Source of the DNA: Bacteroidaceae bacterium
Lineage (GTDB): Bacteria > Bacteroidota > Bacteroidia > Bacteroidales > Bacteroidaceae
Assembly (NCBI GenBank): GCA_017558175.1
Contig: JAFYWH010000087.1
Span: 1 to 41,223, forward strand
Length of the DNA: 41,223 nucleotides
Direction: 5' to 3'
A model generated the notes under the pieces. That model saw only the letters and a list, made by a program, of their open reading frames with translations, made no database searches and had not been told where the DNA came from. Positions 8,569 through 17,107 of the stretch are shown here, in pieces. Within the stretch, counting starts at the first letter, position 1. Every line of letters starts with the position of its first letter. The position numbers were made by a program, and so were the translations under genes.

Positions 8569-9555
8569 ATGAATTTCAGTACGCAAGTGGAATTGCCGGA
8601 AAAGCAGACGGAAATCCATCATTCGGACCGTTTGATGTTCTTTGGGTCTTGTTTTGCCGAAAATATCGGAAATCTGTTGCAAGGGAATAAATTCCGGTGC
8701 GATGTGAATCCCTTTGGGATTTTATATAACCCTTTGTCCATCTGTAAAGCCTTGAATCAGATTCTCGACAGAAGGGTGTATACGGAGGACGATTTGTTTC
8801 CTTCGCATGGCCTTTGGCATAGCTGGATGCATCATAGCGACTTCTCGGCTTCCCGGCCGGAGGAATGTTTGGAAAAGATCAATTCCCGCTTGATGAAGGC
8901 TGCCGACGAGTTGAAGGAGGCCGATTGGCTCGTGATGACTTGGGGAACGGCCTTTGTGTACATTCATCAGGAAAGCGGAGAGGTGGTAGGCAATTGCCAC
9001 AAGCAGCCGGACAAAACGTTTAGACGTTTGAGGCAAAACGTCAAGGCGTTTGTGGAAGAATGCCTAAGCGTTTTAAAAAAGTGCCGGGAAGCCAATCCCA
9101 AGCTGAAGGTGCTCATCACCGTGAGCCCCATCCGTCATGCCAAGGACGGGATGCATGGCAATCAGCTGAGCAAGGCAACTTTGCTCTTGGCAGCCGATGA
9201 ATTGTGCCGAACTTGTCCGGATTGCTACTATTTTCCGTCTTACGAAATCATGATGGACGAACTTCGAGACTATCGGTTTTATGCCGATGATATGCTCCAT
9301 CCGTCGCCCATGGCCATCGAATACATTTGGGAGTGCTTCTCGAAGTGTTATTTCTCCGATGAAACACGTGGCGTGATGAAGGAATGGGAGGAGATACGGA
9401 GGGGCATTGCCCACAAGCCCTTTGCTCCGGAGTCTGAAGGCTATCGGAAGTTTTTGTCCCAAATTGTGTTAAAGATTGTTCGACTTAAAGAAAAATTGCC
9501 GTACTTAGAGGTGCAAAAAGAAATAGAAATATGCGAATCTCGATTGAAAGTGTAA
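8569..9555 (+). CDS. GSCFA domain-containing protein
   Basis: 328 aa. The family name motif is literally present (MFFGSCFAENIG), followed by DVNPFGILYNPLSI, TWGTAFVY, VSPIRHAKDGMHGNQLSK, and PSYEIMMDELRDYRFYADDMLHPSP. These are blocks of the SGNH/GDSL-like hydrolase fold: S in GSC, N in HGNQ, DxxH in DMLH. The substrate is unknown; some relatives act near the cell envelope. Residues about 149-171 are encoded by a copy of an intergenic palindromic repeat (see 9013-9080), yet the protein length there looks normal by recall of homologues. It overlaps murF-alr by 25 bp, so the two are co-translated and a wall-related role is plausible. Confidence 0.9.
   Translation: MNFSTQVELPEKQTEIHHSDRLMFFGSCFAENIGNLLQGNKFRCDVNPFGILYNPLSICKALNQILDRRVYTEDDLFPSHGLWHSWMHHSDFSASRPEECLEKINSRLMKAADELKEADWLVMTWGTAFVYIHQESGEVVGNCHKQPDKTFRRLRQNVKAFVEECLSVLKKCREANPKLKVLITVSPIRHAKDGMHGNQLSKATLLLAADELCRTCPDCYYFPSYEIMMDELRDYRFYADDMLHPSPMAIEYIWECFSKCYFSDETRGVMKEWEEIRRGIAHKPFAPESEGYRKFLSQIVLKIVRLKEKLPYLEVQKEIEICESRLKV
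9013..9080 (+). repeat. Palindromic repeat copy inside the GSCFA coding sequence
   Basis: AAAACGTTTAGACGTTTG (9013-9030), then CAAAACGTCAAGGCGTTTG (9034-9052), then GCCTAAGCGTTTT (9062-9074). The first roughly 42 bp align without gaps to 3600-3641 of the nested palindrome with about 7-8 differences. It is read in frame as K-T-F-R-R-L-R-Q-N-V-K-A-F-V. Confidence 0.7.
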
Positions 9556-11996
9556 CAAATATATTGAATGCCAATCGTGTAGGAACGCGAGAAGCGGAAA
9601 TCGATTGGATTTTGACAGATAGCCGTTCGTTGTGTTTTGCCGAAGAAACTCTCTTCTTCGCTCTTAAGACGAAGCGGAACGACGGGCATAAATACATTCA
9701 TGAACTTTATGAACGGGGTGTCCGAAATTTTGTGGTAAGCGATTTGCCTCAAGATTTGGACAACTATGCCGATGCCAATTTCCTTCAATTGCCCAATCCG
9801 TTGAAGGGATTGCAACGATTGGTGGAGAAATATCGTTTGCAATTCGATGTGCCGGTCATCGGCATTACGGGTAGTAATGGAAAGACCATCGTTAAAGAAT
9901 GGCTTTATCAATTGCTTAGTCCTGAGCATATTATCACCCGTTCGCCTCGTAGCTACAACTCTCAGATTGGGGTTCCTCTTTCGGTATGGCTGATGAACGA
10001 GCGTACGGAATTGGGTATCTTCGAGGCCGGAATTTCCGAAATGGAAGAAATGGAAGCCTTGCAAAGCATTATCCGTCCTACCATCGGGATTCTGACAAAC
10101 ATCGGTGGGGCGCATCAGGAAAATTTCTATTCGCTTCCAGACAAGTGTATGGAGAAGCTGACCTTGTTCAAGGATTGCGATGTGGTGATATACGATGGTG
10201 ATAACGAATTGATTAGCAGTTGTGTAGCGAAATGTTTGTTCGGTGCCCGTGAAATTGCTTGGTCGCGAAAAGATCCCGAACGTCCTCTATATATAGAAGG
10301 TGTGCAGAAAAACGATCATTCTACCACCATCAGCTATCGCTATTTGGGCATGCCGAATGTGTATACCATTCCTTTCATCGACGATGCATCGGTGGAAAAC
10401 TCGCTTCATTGCTTAGCGGTGGCCCTTTATATGATGCTTCCTCCCGAAAAGATTACCGAACGAATGGCGCATTTGGAGTCCATCGCTATGCGTCTGGAGG
10501 TAAAGGAGGGCAAGAACGGATGTGTGCTCATCAACGATAGCTACAATTCGGACTTGGCTTCGCTCGATATCGCCCTTGATTTCATGGCACGTCGTTCGGA
10601 AGACAAGGGTAGAAAGCGAACACTGATCCTTTCGGACATGTTGGAAACAGGTCAAGCCTCGAAGTTGCTTTACCGTCAGGTGGCCGAGTTGGTGCAGAGT
10701 CGTGGTGTCGATAAGATTATTGGTGTAGGGGAGGAGATCCGTTCTTCGGCTTCCCGTTTCGAGATGGAGAAATACTTCTTCCACACCACGGAAGAACTTT
10801 TGGCATCCGATGTGTTGTCGAGCCTTCGAAACGAAGTGGTATTGGTGAAAGGTTCGCGAAGTTTCCATTTCGATGAAATATCCGATGCATTGGAACTGAA
10901 GGTGCATGAAACTATTCTCGAAATCAACTTGAATGCCTTGGTGGATAACTTGAATTACTATCGTGGCAAGCTCAAACCGGAGACCAAGATGGTATGTATG
11001 GTGAAGGCATCGGCATACGGAGCCGGTTCTTACGAAGTGGCCAAGACCTTGCAAGACCATCGGGTGGATTATCTGGCCGTGGCCGTGGCCGATGAAGGCT
11101 CCGATTTGCGAAAAGCCGGCATCACCAGCTCTATCATCATTATGAATCCGGAACTGACCGCTTTCAAGACCATGTTCGAGTATAAGCTTGAACCGGAGGT
11201 ATATAACTTCCATTTGTTGAATGAACTCATCAAAGCAGCTGAAAAAGAAGGGGTAACTAACTTCCCTATCCATATCAAGTTGGATACCGGCATGCATCGA
11301 TTGGGATTCGCTCCGCAAGACATTCCGGAATTGATTTCCCGCTTGAAGCGACAAACATCCGTGATTCCTCGTTCGGTATTCTCTCATCTGGTGGGAAGTG
11401 ATAGTACGCAGTTCGATACCTTCACTCGCAAGCAGATAGAAATCTTCGAACGTGCTTCGGAGGAGTTGCAAGAGGCTTTCCCGCATAAAATCTTGCGTCA
11501 CATCTGCAATACGGCCGGAATTGAACGCTATCCGGGTGCCCAATTCGATATGGTTCGCTTGGGCTTGGGCCTTTATGGAGTAAATCCTTTTACCAACGAG
11601 ATGCTCTCCAATGTCAGTACGTTGAAAACCACCATTCTACAGATCCGGGATGTGCCTAAAGAAGATTCGGTGGGGTACAGCCGGAAAGGCCGATTGGAAC
11701 GCGATTCCCGCATCGCTGCTATCCCAATTGGTTATGCCGATGGCTTGAACCGTCGGTTGGGTAATGGAAATGCCTATTGTTTGGTGAATGGCAAGAAGGC
11801 ACCTTATGTGGGCAACATCTGCATGGATGTCTGCATGATTGATGTGACGGACATTGATTGCAAGGAAGGCGATAAGGTCATTGTTTTTGGCGATGACTTG
11901 CCCGTAACCATTCTTGCGGATGTGCTTGGAACCATTCCTTACGAAATATTGACGAGTGTGTCCAACCGCGTGAAGCGAGTTTATTTTCAAGATTGA
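9531..11996 (+). CDS. murF-alr: Bifunctional MurF (UDP-MurNAc-tripeptide:D-Ala-D-Ala ligase) / alanine racemase
   Basis: 821 aa fusion, characteristic of Bacteroidetes. Residues 1 to about 445 are MurF, which adds D-Ala-D-Ala to the peptidoglycan precursor: P-loop ITGSNGKT with K118, SPRSYNSQIGVPL, and NDSYNSDLASL. Residues from about 455 are alanine racemase, which makes D-Ala. The PLP lysine is K492 in MVKASAYGAGS, and the C-terminal part has VGYSRKG with the catalytic tyrosine candidate Y716, then IPIGYADGLNRRLG. The YS in place of the usual YG after the tyrosine is a minor variation. It overlaps the GSCFA gene by 25 bp; the helicase follows 14 bp later. Fusion puts supply and use of D-Ala on one chain. 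Confidence 0.95.
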   Translation: MRISIESVTNILNANRVGTREAEIDWILTDSRSLCFAEETLFFALKTKRNDGHKYIHELYERGVRNFVVSDLPQDLDNYADANFLQLPNPLKGLQRLVEKYRLQFDVPVIGITGSNGKTIVKEWLYQLLSPEHIITRSPRSYNSQIGVPLSVWLMNERTELGIFEAGISEMEEMEALQSIIRPTIGILTNIGGAHQENFYSLPDKCMEKLTLFKDCDVVIYDGDNELISSCVAKCLFGAREIAWSRKDPERPLYIEGVQKNDHSTTISYRYLGMPNVYTIPFIDDASVENSLHCLAVALYMMLPPEKITERMAHLESIAMRLEVKEGKNGCVLINDSYNSDLASLDIALDFMARRSEDKGRKRTLILSDMLETGQASKLLYRQVAELVQSRGVDKIIGVGEEIRSSASRFEMEKYFFHTTEELLASDVLSSLRNEVVLVKGSRSFHFDEISDALELKVHETILEINLNALVDNLNYYRGKLKPETKMVCMVKASAYGAGSYEVAKTLQDHRVDYLAVAVADEGSDLRKAGITSSIIIMNPELTAFKTMFEYKLEPEVYNFHLLNELIKAAEKEGVTNFPIHIKLDTGMHRLGFAPQDIPELISRLKRQTSVIPRSVFSHLVGSDSTQFDTFTRKQIEIFERASEELQEAFPHKILRHICNTAGIERYPGAQFDMVRLGLGLYGVNPFTNEMLSNVSTLKTTILQIRDVPKEDSVGYSRKGRLERDSRIAAIPIGYADGLNRRLGNGNAYCLVNGKKAPYVGNICMDVCMIDVTDIDCKEGDKVIVFGDDLPVTILADVLGTIPYEILTSVSNRVKRVYFQD

Positions 11997-12010
11997 ACCA
12001 TCAGGCTTGC

Positions 12011-15000
12011 ATGAAGGAAGAAGTAAGGGAAATCTATTTAAATTTATGGGCGCTTTGCAAGGATGTGGAGCGCCCTTTGCGCCATCGTTATCGTTTGTTG
12101 CGCGATTCTTTCGAACGGATTGCTCGTGAACAGATGCAGAATGTGGCCCTGCAAGCGACCGATTTGGCTGCTCGCATCAACTATTTGGGAAATCAGTTCT
12201 CTTTGGATAGGGAGCAGATGAATGCTTTGCATACTTTCCGCTTGACTTCCAACGATGTAATGAATCGTCGCAAGGAACCGATAGCAGAAGAATTCCTTCG
12301 GGATGTCCGTTCGGTAGCTGAGGCTTATTCGGTAATCCTGTATACGGCTATTCCTAAAGAATTGGATGAAATCTTGCCCAAGAAGCAATGGAAGTCTTCG
12401 ATGAAAAGGGAGAAAAATGCTCTTGTTCGTCGAATTCGTGTTTGCTTTGATTATGCCGATGATGAATTCCTTTATGTTCATCCTGTCGATGAAGTATCGG
12501 ATGATTACTGGAAGGTGAGATACAATCTGTTGGGCGTGAATGATGAATTTACCGAAGGAATATCCGATTTTTGGAGACATGCCCAACTGAACTTGCTAGA
12601 TGTGAAGCTCAATGAAGACGGAACTTATACCCCTTCCTTCATTGTATTGGAACCAGATTATTTGATAGATATCAGTTCGTTGGCGGAATGTTATCGGGAT
12701 TATGGTAGTCATCCGGCCAACTATCTGATGAGCCGATTGGTGCCGATAGACAATGCCCGACCTTTATTGTTGGGTAACATAGCCAATCTTTTCTTGGATG
12801 AGTGGATCTTTGCCAAAGAGGAAGAACCTGACTACATGACTTGCATGAAGAAGGCTTTCCGGCAATATCCCATTGAACTGGCTGCTTGCGAGGAACTGGA
12901 TGATGCAAAGAATGGTCCGATGTTCTTTGATGATTGTAGAATGCATTTCGAACATATCCGCCAGACGGTAACAGAAACTTTCAACGATCCAGGTTATAAA
13001 CTCGATAAATCGGATGCCGTATTGGAGCCTTCTTATATTTGTGAGGCGTTAGGGATTCAAGGTCGACTCGACTATATGCAACGCGACATGAGTAGTTTCA
13101 TTGAAATGAAGTCGGGCAAAGCGGACGAGTTTTCCATCAAGGGCAAGAAAGAACCGAAGGAGAATAACCGGGTGCAGATGCTTCTCTATATGGCTGTGCT
13201 TGAGTTTAGTATGGGCGTAGACCGACGCAATCAGCATCCTTATTTATTGTATACCCGCTATCCGTTGCTATATCCGGCAAGGGCATCTTGGGCGCAAGTC
13301 CGCCGAATCATTGCCTTGCGAAATCGGATTGTGGCTTCGGAATATGGCACACAGATGCATAATCATCCCTCGTATGTGGCACAACTGTTGGCACAAATCA
13401 ATCCGGTGACTTTGAATGAGAAGAAAATGCAAGGCCCATTGTGGGAACGGTTCTTGGCTCCAAGCATCAGCCGTTTTCAGAAACAACTGAATTCGTTGGA
13501 TGATTTGGAGAAGACCTATTTGTATATCCTTTATAATTTCATCACGAAGGAGCTCTATACTTCCAAGTCGGGCGATGTGGAAAGCGAAAGCAAGACCGGT
13601 GCTTCTACCTTGTGGCTCAGTACGTTGGATGAGAAAAGAGAGGCCGGGGAAATCCTTTACGATTTGCGTATCATCAACAATCAGGCTTCATTGCCTCACA
13701 AGGCGACCATTACTTTACAGATTCCTGAGTACGATGAACCTTTCTTGCCGAACTTCCGCCCTGGTGATGTGGTGGTGCTCTATGAACGCAATCGAGCAGA
13801 GGATAATGTAACGAATAAGCTGGTCATCAAGGGTAATATAGAATGGCTATCGGCTACGGAAGTCTGTATTCGTTTGCGAGCTTCGCAACGTAACCTTTCT
13901 ATCTTCCCATCCGAAAGTCTTTATGCGATGGAGCATGACTATATGGATGCCACTTTCCGAAGCATGTACTTGGGACTCTCGGCCTTCATGAATGCCAATC
14001 AGGAACGAAGAGACTTGTTGCTTGGAAGAAGAAAAGCGTCTTTCGATGAGGAGCAGTTGGCAAAAAACGCCCATTTCATCGATGATTTTGAACGTGTAGC
14101 CACTAAAGCCGTAGCAGCTAAGGATTATTTCTTGTTGGTAGGCCCTCCGGGAACCGGAAAGACATCAAGAGCGCTCCGACGGATGGTAGAGAAGTTCTAT
14201 GCCCAACCGGAAACTCAGATTCTGTTGTTGGCCTATACCAATCGGGCAGTGGATGAGATTTGCTCTTCCTTGAGTGCCATTGCTCCGCAAGTCGATTATA
14301 TCCGCATCGGGAGCGAGCTTTCTTGCGATGAGCGTTATCGGGATCGCTTGGTGGAAAACGTGTTGGCTCCTTGTCGAAACCGAAGAGAGGTCCGCCAACG
14401 TTTGTCGGATTGCCGGGTTTATGTAGGAACGGTTGCATCCCTTTCTTCAAAGACCGAATTGTTTAAGCTGAAACGCTTCGATGTTGCCATTGTGGATGAG
14501 GCGACCCAGATTCTCGAACCTCAATTGTTGTGGCTCTTGTCGGCCAAGGCTTCCGATGGAAAGGATTCGGTGGGTAAGTTCATCTTGATTGGTGACCATA
14601 AACAGCTTCCGGCCGTGGTGCTCCAAAGCAAGGAAGAGTCTGAAGTGTTCGATGAAAGATTGCGTCAGATAGGTCTGCTCAATCTCAAGGACTCCTTGTT
14701 CGAGCGTCTGTATCGTTTCCATTTGTCGGAAGGCGATTCTTTGGCGTTGGATATGCTATGTCGACAAGGCAGAATGCATCCGGCGGTGGCCTCTTTCCCT
14801 AATCAGGCTTTCTATGCCGGACGGTTGGAGGCCGTTGGCTTGCCTCATCAGTTGGAGGAAATTTCTACTCCGGTCGTCTTCATTCCTTCGCAAAGGGATG
14901 CGGATGGTTTGTCGGGCAAGACCAATCGATATGAAGCCCGAATGGTGGCCGATTGGGCAGAACGGGTATGGAAGGAATCGCCCGATACCTTCGATGCCAA

Positions 15001-15346
15001 TCGTACATTGGGAGTGGTGACGCCTTATCGAAGTCAGATAGCCTTGATTCGTAAGGAGTTGCAAGCCAAGGGTATTCCTGCTTTGCTTGATATCTCTGTC
15101 GATACGGTGGAGCGTTATCAAGGAAGCGAGCGCGATGTCATCATCTATTCGTTCTGTGTAAACCATCGTTATCAGCTGAAGTTCTTGCCTAACTTGACAG
15201 AAGAAAATGGGGTACAGATAGACCGCAAGCTCAATGTGGCCTTGACTCGTGCCCGGAAACGGATGATTGTGATGGGAGTGGCGGAGATTCTCAAGGAAAA
15301 TCCTATCTATCGACGACTGTTGGATGCTTGTATTTGGCAGAAATAG
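12011..15346 (+). CDS. Dna2-like PD-(D/E)XK nuclease fused to a superfamily 1B helicase
   Basis: 1111 aa from the ATG at 12011; a TTG at 11993 is in frame but overlaps murF-alr. The N-terminal half contains a RecB/Dna2-type nuclease core: GRLDY with D354, then IEMKSG with E365 and K367. The C-terminal half is an SF1B (Upf1/Dna2) helicase: Walker A GPPGTGKT with K717, DEAT at 829-832, GDHKQLPAV, SVDTVERYQGSERDVII, and LNVALTRARKRM. I see no CxxC-type iron-sulfur cysteines after the nuclease, unlike many Dna2/AddB nucleases. Probable role: end processing or flap removal in replication and repair, inferred from the domain order. It is last in the GSCFA-murF/alr operon. Its TAG stop is also the first three bases of a regulatory palindrome. 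Confidence 0.85.
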   Translation: MKEEVREIYLNLWALCKDVERPLRHRYRLLRDSFERIAREQMQNVALQATDLAARINYLGNQFSLDREQMNALHTFRLTSNDVMNRRKEPIAEEFLRDVRSVAEAYSVILYTAIPKELDEILPKKQWKSSMKREKNALVRRIRVCFDYADDEFLYVHPVDEVSDDYWKVRYNLLGVNDEFTEGISDFWRHAQLNLLDVKLNEDGTYTPSFIVLEPDYLIDISSLAECYRDYGSHPANYLMSRLVPIDNARPLLLGNIANLFLDEWIFAKEEEPDYMTCMKKAFRQYPIELAACEELDDAKNGPMFFDDCRMHFEHIRQTVTETFNDPGYKLDKSDAVLEPSYICEALGIQGRLDYMQRDMSSFIEMKSGKADEFSIKGKKEPKENNRVQMLLYMAVLEFSMGVDRRNQHPYLLYTRYPLLYPARASWAQVRRIIALRNRIVASEYGTQMHNHPSYVAQLLAQINPVTLNEKKMQGPLWERFLAPSISRFQKQLNSLDDLEKTYLYILYNFITKELYTSKSGDVESESKTGASTLWLSTLDEKREAGEILYDLRIINNQASLPHKATITLQIPEYDEPFLPNFRPGDVVVLYERNRAEDNVTNKLVIKGNIEWLSATEVCIRLRASQRNLSIFPSESLYAMEHDYMDATFRSMYLGLSAFMNANQERRDLLLGRRKASFDEEQLAKNAHFIDDFERVATKAVAAKDYFLLVGPPGTGKTSRALRRMVEKFYAQPETQILLLAYTNRAVDEICSSLSAIAPQVDYIRIGSELSCDERYRDRLVENVLAPCRNRREVRQRLSDCRVYVGTVASLSSKTELFKLKRFDVAIVDEATQILEPQLLWLLSAKASDGKDSVGKFILIGDHKQLPAVVLQSKEESEVFDERLRQIGLLNLKDSLFERLYRFHLSEGDSLALDMLCRQGRMHPAVASFPNQAFYAGRLEAVGLPHQLEEISTPVVFIPSQRDADGLSGKTNRYEARMVADWAERVWKESPDTFDANRTLGVVTPYRSQIALIRKELQAKGIPALLDISVDTVERYQGSERDVIIYSFCVNHRYQLKFLPNLTEENGVQIDRKLNVALTRARKRMIVMGVAEILKENPIYRRLLDACIWQK

Positions 15347-15409
15347 GGAAATCCCTACCGAAGAATAGGGATTTTCCCTTGATTGGGGAATTTCCCTCCC
15401 TTAAATTTG
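15344..15409 (+). promoter_or_regulatory. Promoter with tandem TAGGG-N4-CCCTA palindromes (copy 2)
   Basis: Distal palindrome TAGGGAAATCCCTA (15344-15357), 8-nt linker, proximal TAGGGATTTTCCCTT (15366-15380, centre one base longer), TGATTGGG (15380-15387) overlapping -33 TTG (15379-15381), a 20-nt spacer, and -7 box TAAATTTG (15402-15409). A third palindrome GGGAATTTCCC (15386-15396) sits in the spacer. Order, orientation and spacings repeat those at 3375-3309. Confidence 0.75.
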
Positions 15410-15434
15410 CAACCAAATAATAAAAGAATGGATT

Positions 15435-16961
15435 ATGAAAAGAACATGGGTAGCATTGGGACTTTTATGTATGGCTTGTAGCACGCTGATGGCGCAAAAA
15501 CCGCTTACTGAAAACTTGGGTATTGCGGGTAATATCAAGTCCGATTATGTTTGGAGAGAAAATTCTTTTTTCGAAGAAGGAACACCTTGTACATTGCAGT
15601 TTGTTACGAAACTGAAAAATCCGGCCAAGAATGAGGACAAGTATCAGGTTGTATTGTTTGGAACGCACCAATTTTATATCCCTTTGGATGAATTGGGTAC
15701 ATATTTTACGGCTGAACCCAAGGATAAGAATGCCTTTTGGGCTATGCTTCTCATGAAAAAATATCCGGATGCATTTAAAAAAGATAAGTATGCCTCGTTA
15801 CGCCAAGAACAACGTTTGGAAGCAGAACAATATTTGTCTGAATTGAAGAAGAACAATCTGTTTTACAACGATGCGGCCATTGAGGACTATTTGCAATGTC
15901 TTTTACTAGACATGATGCCAGACAAGCGGATTTTGGAACGTGAAATAGGTGTTCCGGTTGTTCGATTGTTGAAATCGGAAGCGCCAGACATCATGATGCT
16001 TGGCAATGGTGTTCTATTGATATCTACAGGGATGTTGGCAGCTTTGGATACCGAACAGGAAATGAAGGCGTTGATGCTTCGTGAAATGTCTCACTATATG
16101 CTTGACCACGCTTTGGTCACTATCCAGCAGAATATCACTCGTGCCAATAGGGCTGCTTTTTGGGGAAGTGTGATTGATGGAGTTGTGGCTGCAACCGAGC
16201 GTACTTTGTATGAACGATATGATTTTTATCAACCAGGCTTGTTGTTTGCTACAAATGATGTTGTTCAGTCGTTGGTGAATTTGAACATTGCCCGACGAAT
16301 GGGTTTGGACTATGCGCCTAAATTGGAGACTGAAGCAGATAAGGTGGCTATTTCTTATATGGAGTGCATGGGAGAGTCAAAAGATGCTTTGGCATCGGCT
16401 TTACATAAGCTGAACGATTACTATCTACGTGAAAATGATGTCAGTACATTGTCTAAGTATGGAGCCTATGGCACATTGGAGGAGCGCTTGAAAGGTATGC
16501 CGAAACCGGACCTCCAATTGGTAGACCGTGATTTCTTGGTGAAGATGAGAGGTGTAGTCAGCTTCGAAGCATCTATGCAGGATTACCATAAAAAATATCG
16601 GAATGCCCGTCTGTTGGCTATGAAGAATATCGATAACAATTTGGCTTGTGCAGACGATTTCTTGATGGTGGCAAGAGGAATGATGAAGCAAACCAATACC
16701 TCGGAAAGCAATGCAGAGTGCCTGTTGTATTTGGATAAGGCAGATATGGTGTCGGAGGTGGAAGATGTGAACATTACCAAGATGCGTATCTTGCTGATGC
16801 TTCGGGAGAATATGACCATCAATGCCGTGGATATGATAAAGAAATATCAAGCGCAACTGGATGCATTATATCAGCAACCGCATACGGATGAGGATGCAGA
16901 ATGGATTACTGCTGAGCATCTTTGGGCCGATCAACTATTGGAAAGATTATACTTGAATTGA
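15435..16961 (+). CDS. Secreted M48-like protein with altered zinc motif (RExxH)
   Basis: 508 aa. Signal peptide about residues 1-20 (MKRTWVALGLLCMACSTLMA); a cysteine at residue 15 could also suggest a lipoprotein, but the context is weak. The centre resembles an M48 metallopeptidase: IMMLGNGVLLISTGMLAALD, then LREMSHYMLDHAL where HExxH is expected, then ETEADKVAISYM, which supplies the third zinc ligand and the conserved EAD. The first histidine is replaced by R216 (codon CGT at 16080-16082, one base from CAT); E217 and H220 remain. Catalytic activity is therefore doubtful, and a chaperone or scaffold role is possible. Its promoter duplicates that of the gene at 1020-3278. Confidence 0.75.
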   Translation: MKRTWVALGLLCMACSTLMAQKPLTENLGIAGNIKSDYVWRENSFFEEGTPCTLQFVTKLKNPAKNEDKYQVVLFGTHQFYIPLDELGTYFTAEPKDKNAFWAMLLMKKYPDAFKKDKYASLRQEQRLEAEQYLSELKKNNLFYNDAAIEDYLQCLLLDMMPDKRILEREIGVPVVRLLKSEAPDIMMLGNGVLLISTGMLAALDTEQEMKALMLREMSHYMLDHALVTIQQNITRANRAAFWGSVIDGVVAATERTLYERYDFYQPGLLFATNDVVQSLVNLNIARRMGLDYAPKLETEADKVAISYMECMGESKDALASALHKLNDYYLRENDVSTLSKYGAYGTLEERLKGMPKPDLQLVDRDFLVKMRGVVSFEASMQDYHKKYRNARLLAMKNIDNNLACADDFLMVARGMMKQTNTSESNAECLLYLDKADMVSEVEDVNITKMRILLMLRENMTINAVDMIKKYQAQLDALYQQPHTDEDAEWITAEHLWADQLLERLYLN

Positions 16962-16988
16962 CGATAGAGACACAAAAACTAAACGGAG

Positions 16989-17022
16989 AAGTCCGCCTTT
17001 TGCAAGAAGGGTGGGCTTTTTT
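16989..17022 (+). terminator. Rho-independent terminator
   Basis: Stem of about 11 bp with G-U pairs (AAGTCCGCC... / ...GGTGGGCTT) followed by a run of six T, 27 nt after the M48-like stop. Confidence 0.75.
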
Positions 17023-17045
17023 ATTACACATTGCTTCTAAACCTT

Positions 17046-17077
17046 TTGGGTGGATAGCGAAAAAATAGTACATTTGC
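17046..17077 (+). promoter_or_regulatory. Promoter of the S9 peptidase
   Basis: -33 TTG near 17046-17048 and -7 box TACATTTGC at 17069-17077 with a 20-nt spacer, giving a leader of about 27 nt before the ATG at 17108. Confidence 0.65.
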
Positions 17078-17107
17078 CGCCAAAGAAAAACAATAAAAAC
17101 AAAAATC

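Noticed and set aside
10413-11543. 376-aa minus-strand frame opposite murF-alr
   Set aside because: Overlaps confirmed MurF and Alr motifs on the other strand; no domain seen.
12011-15346. Phage-defence nuclease-helicase
   Set aside because: It sits in an operon with core wall genes, with no defence partners or mobile-element signs; a housekeeping repair role is likelier.
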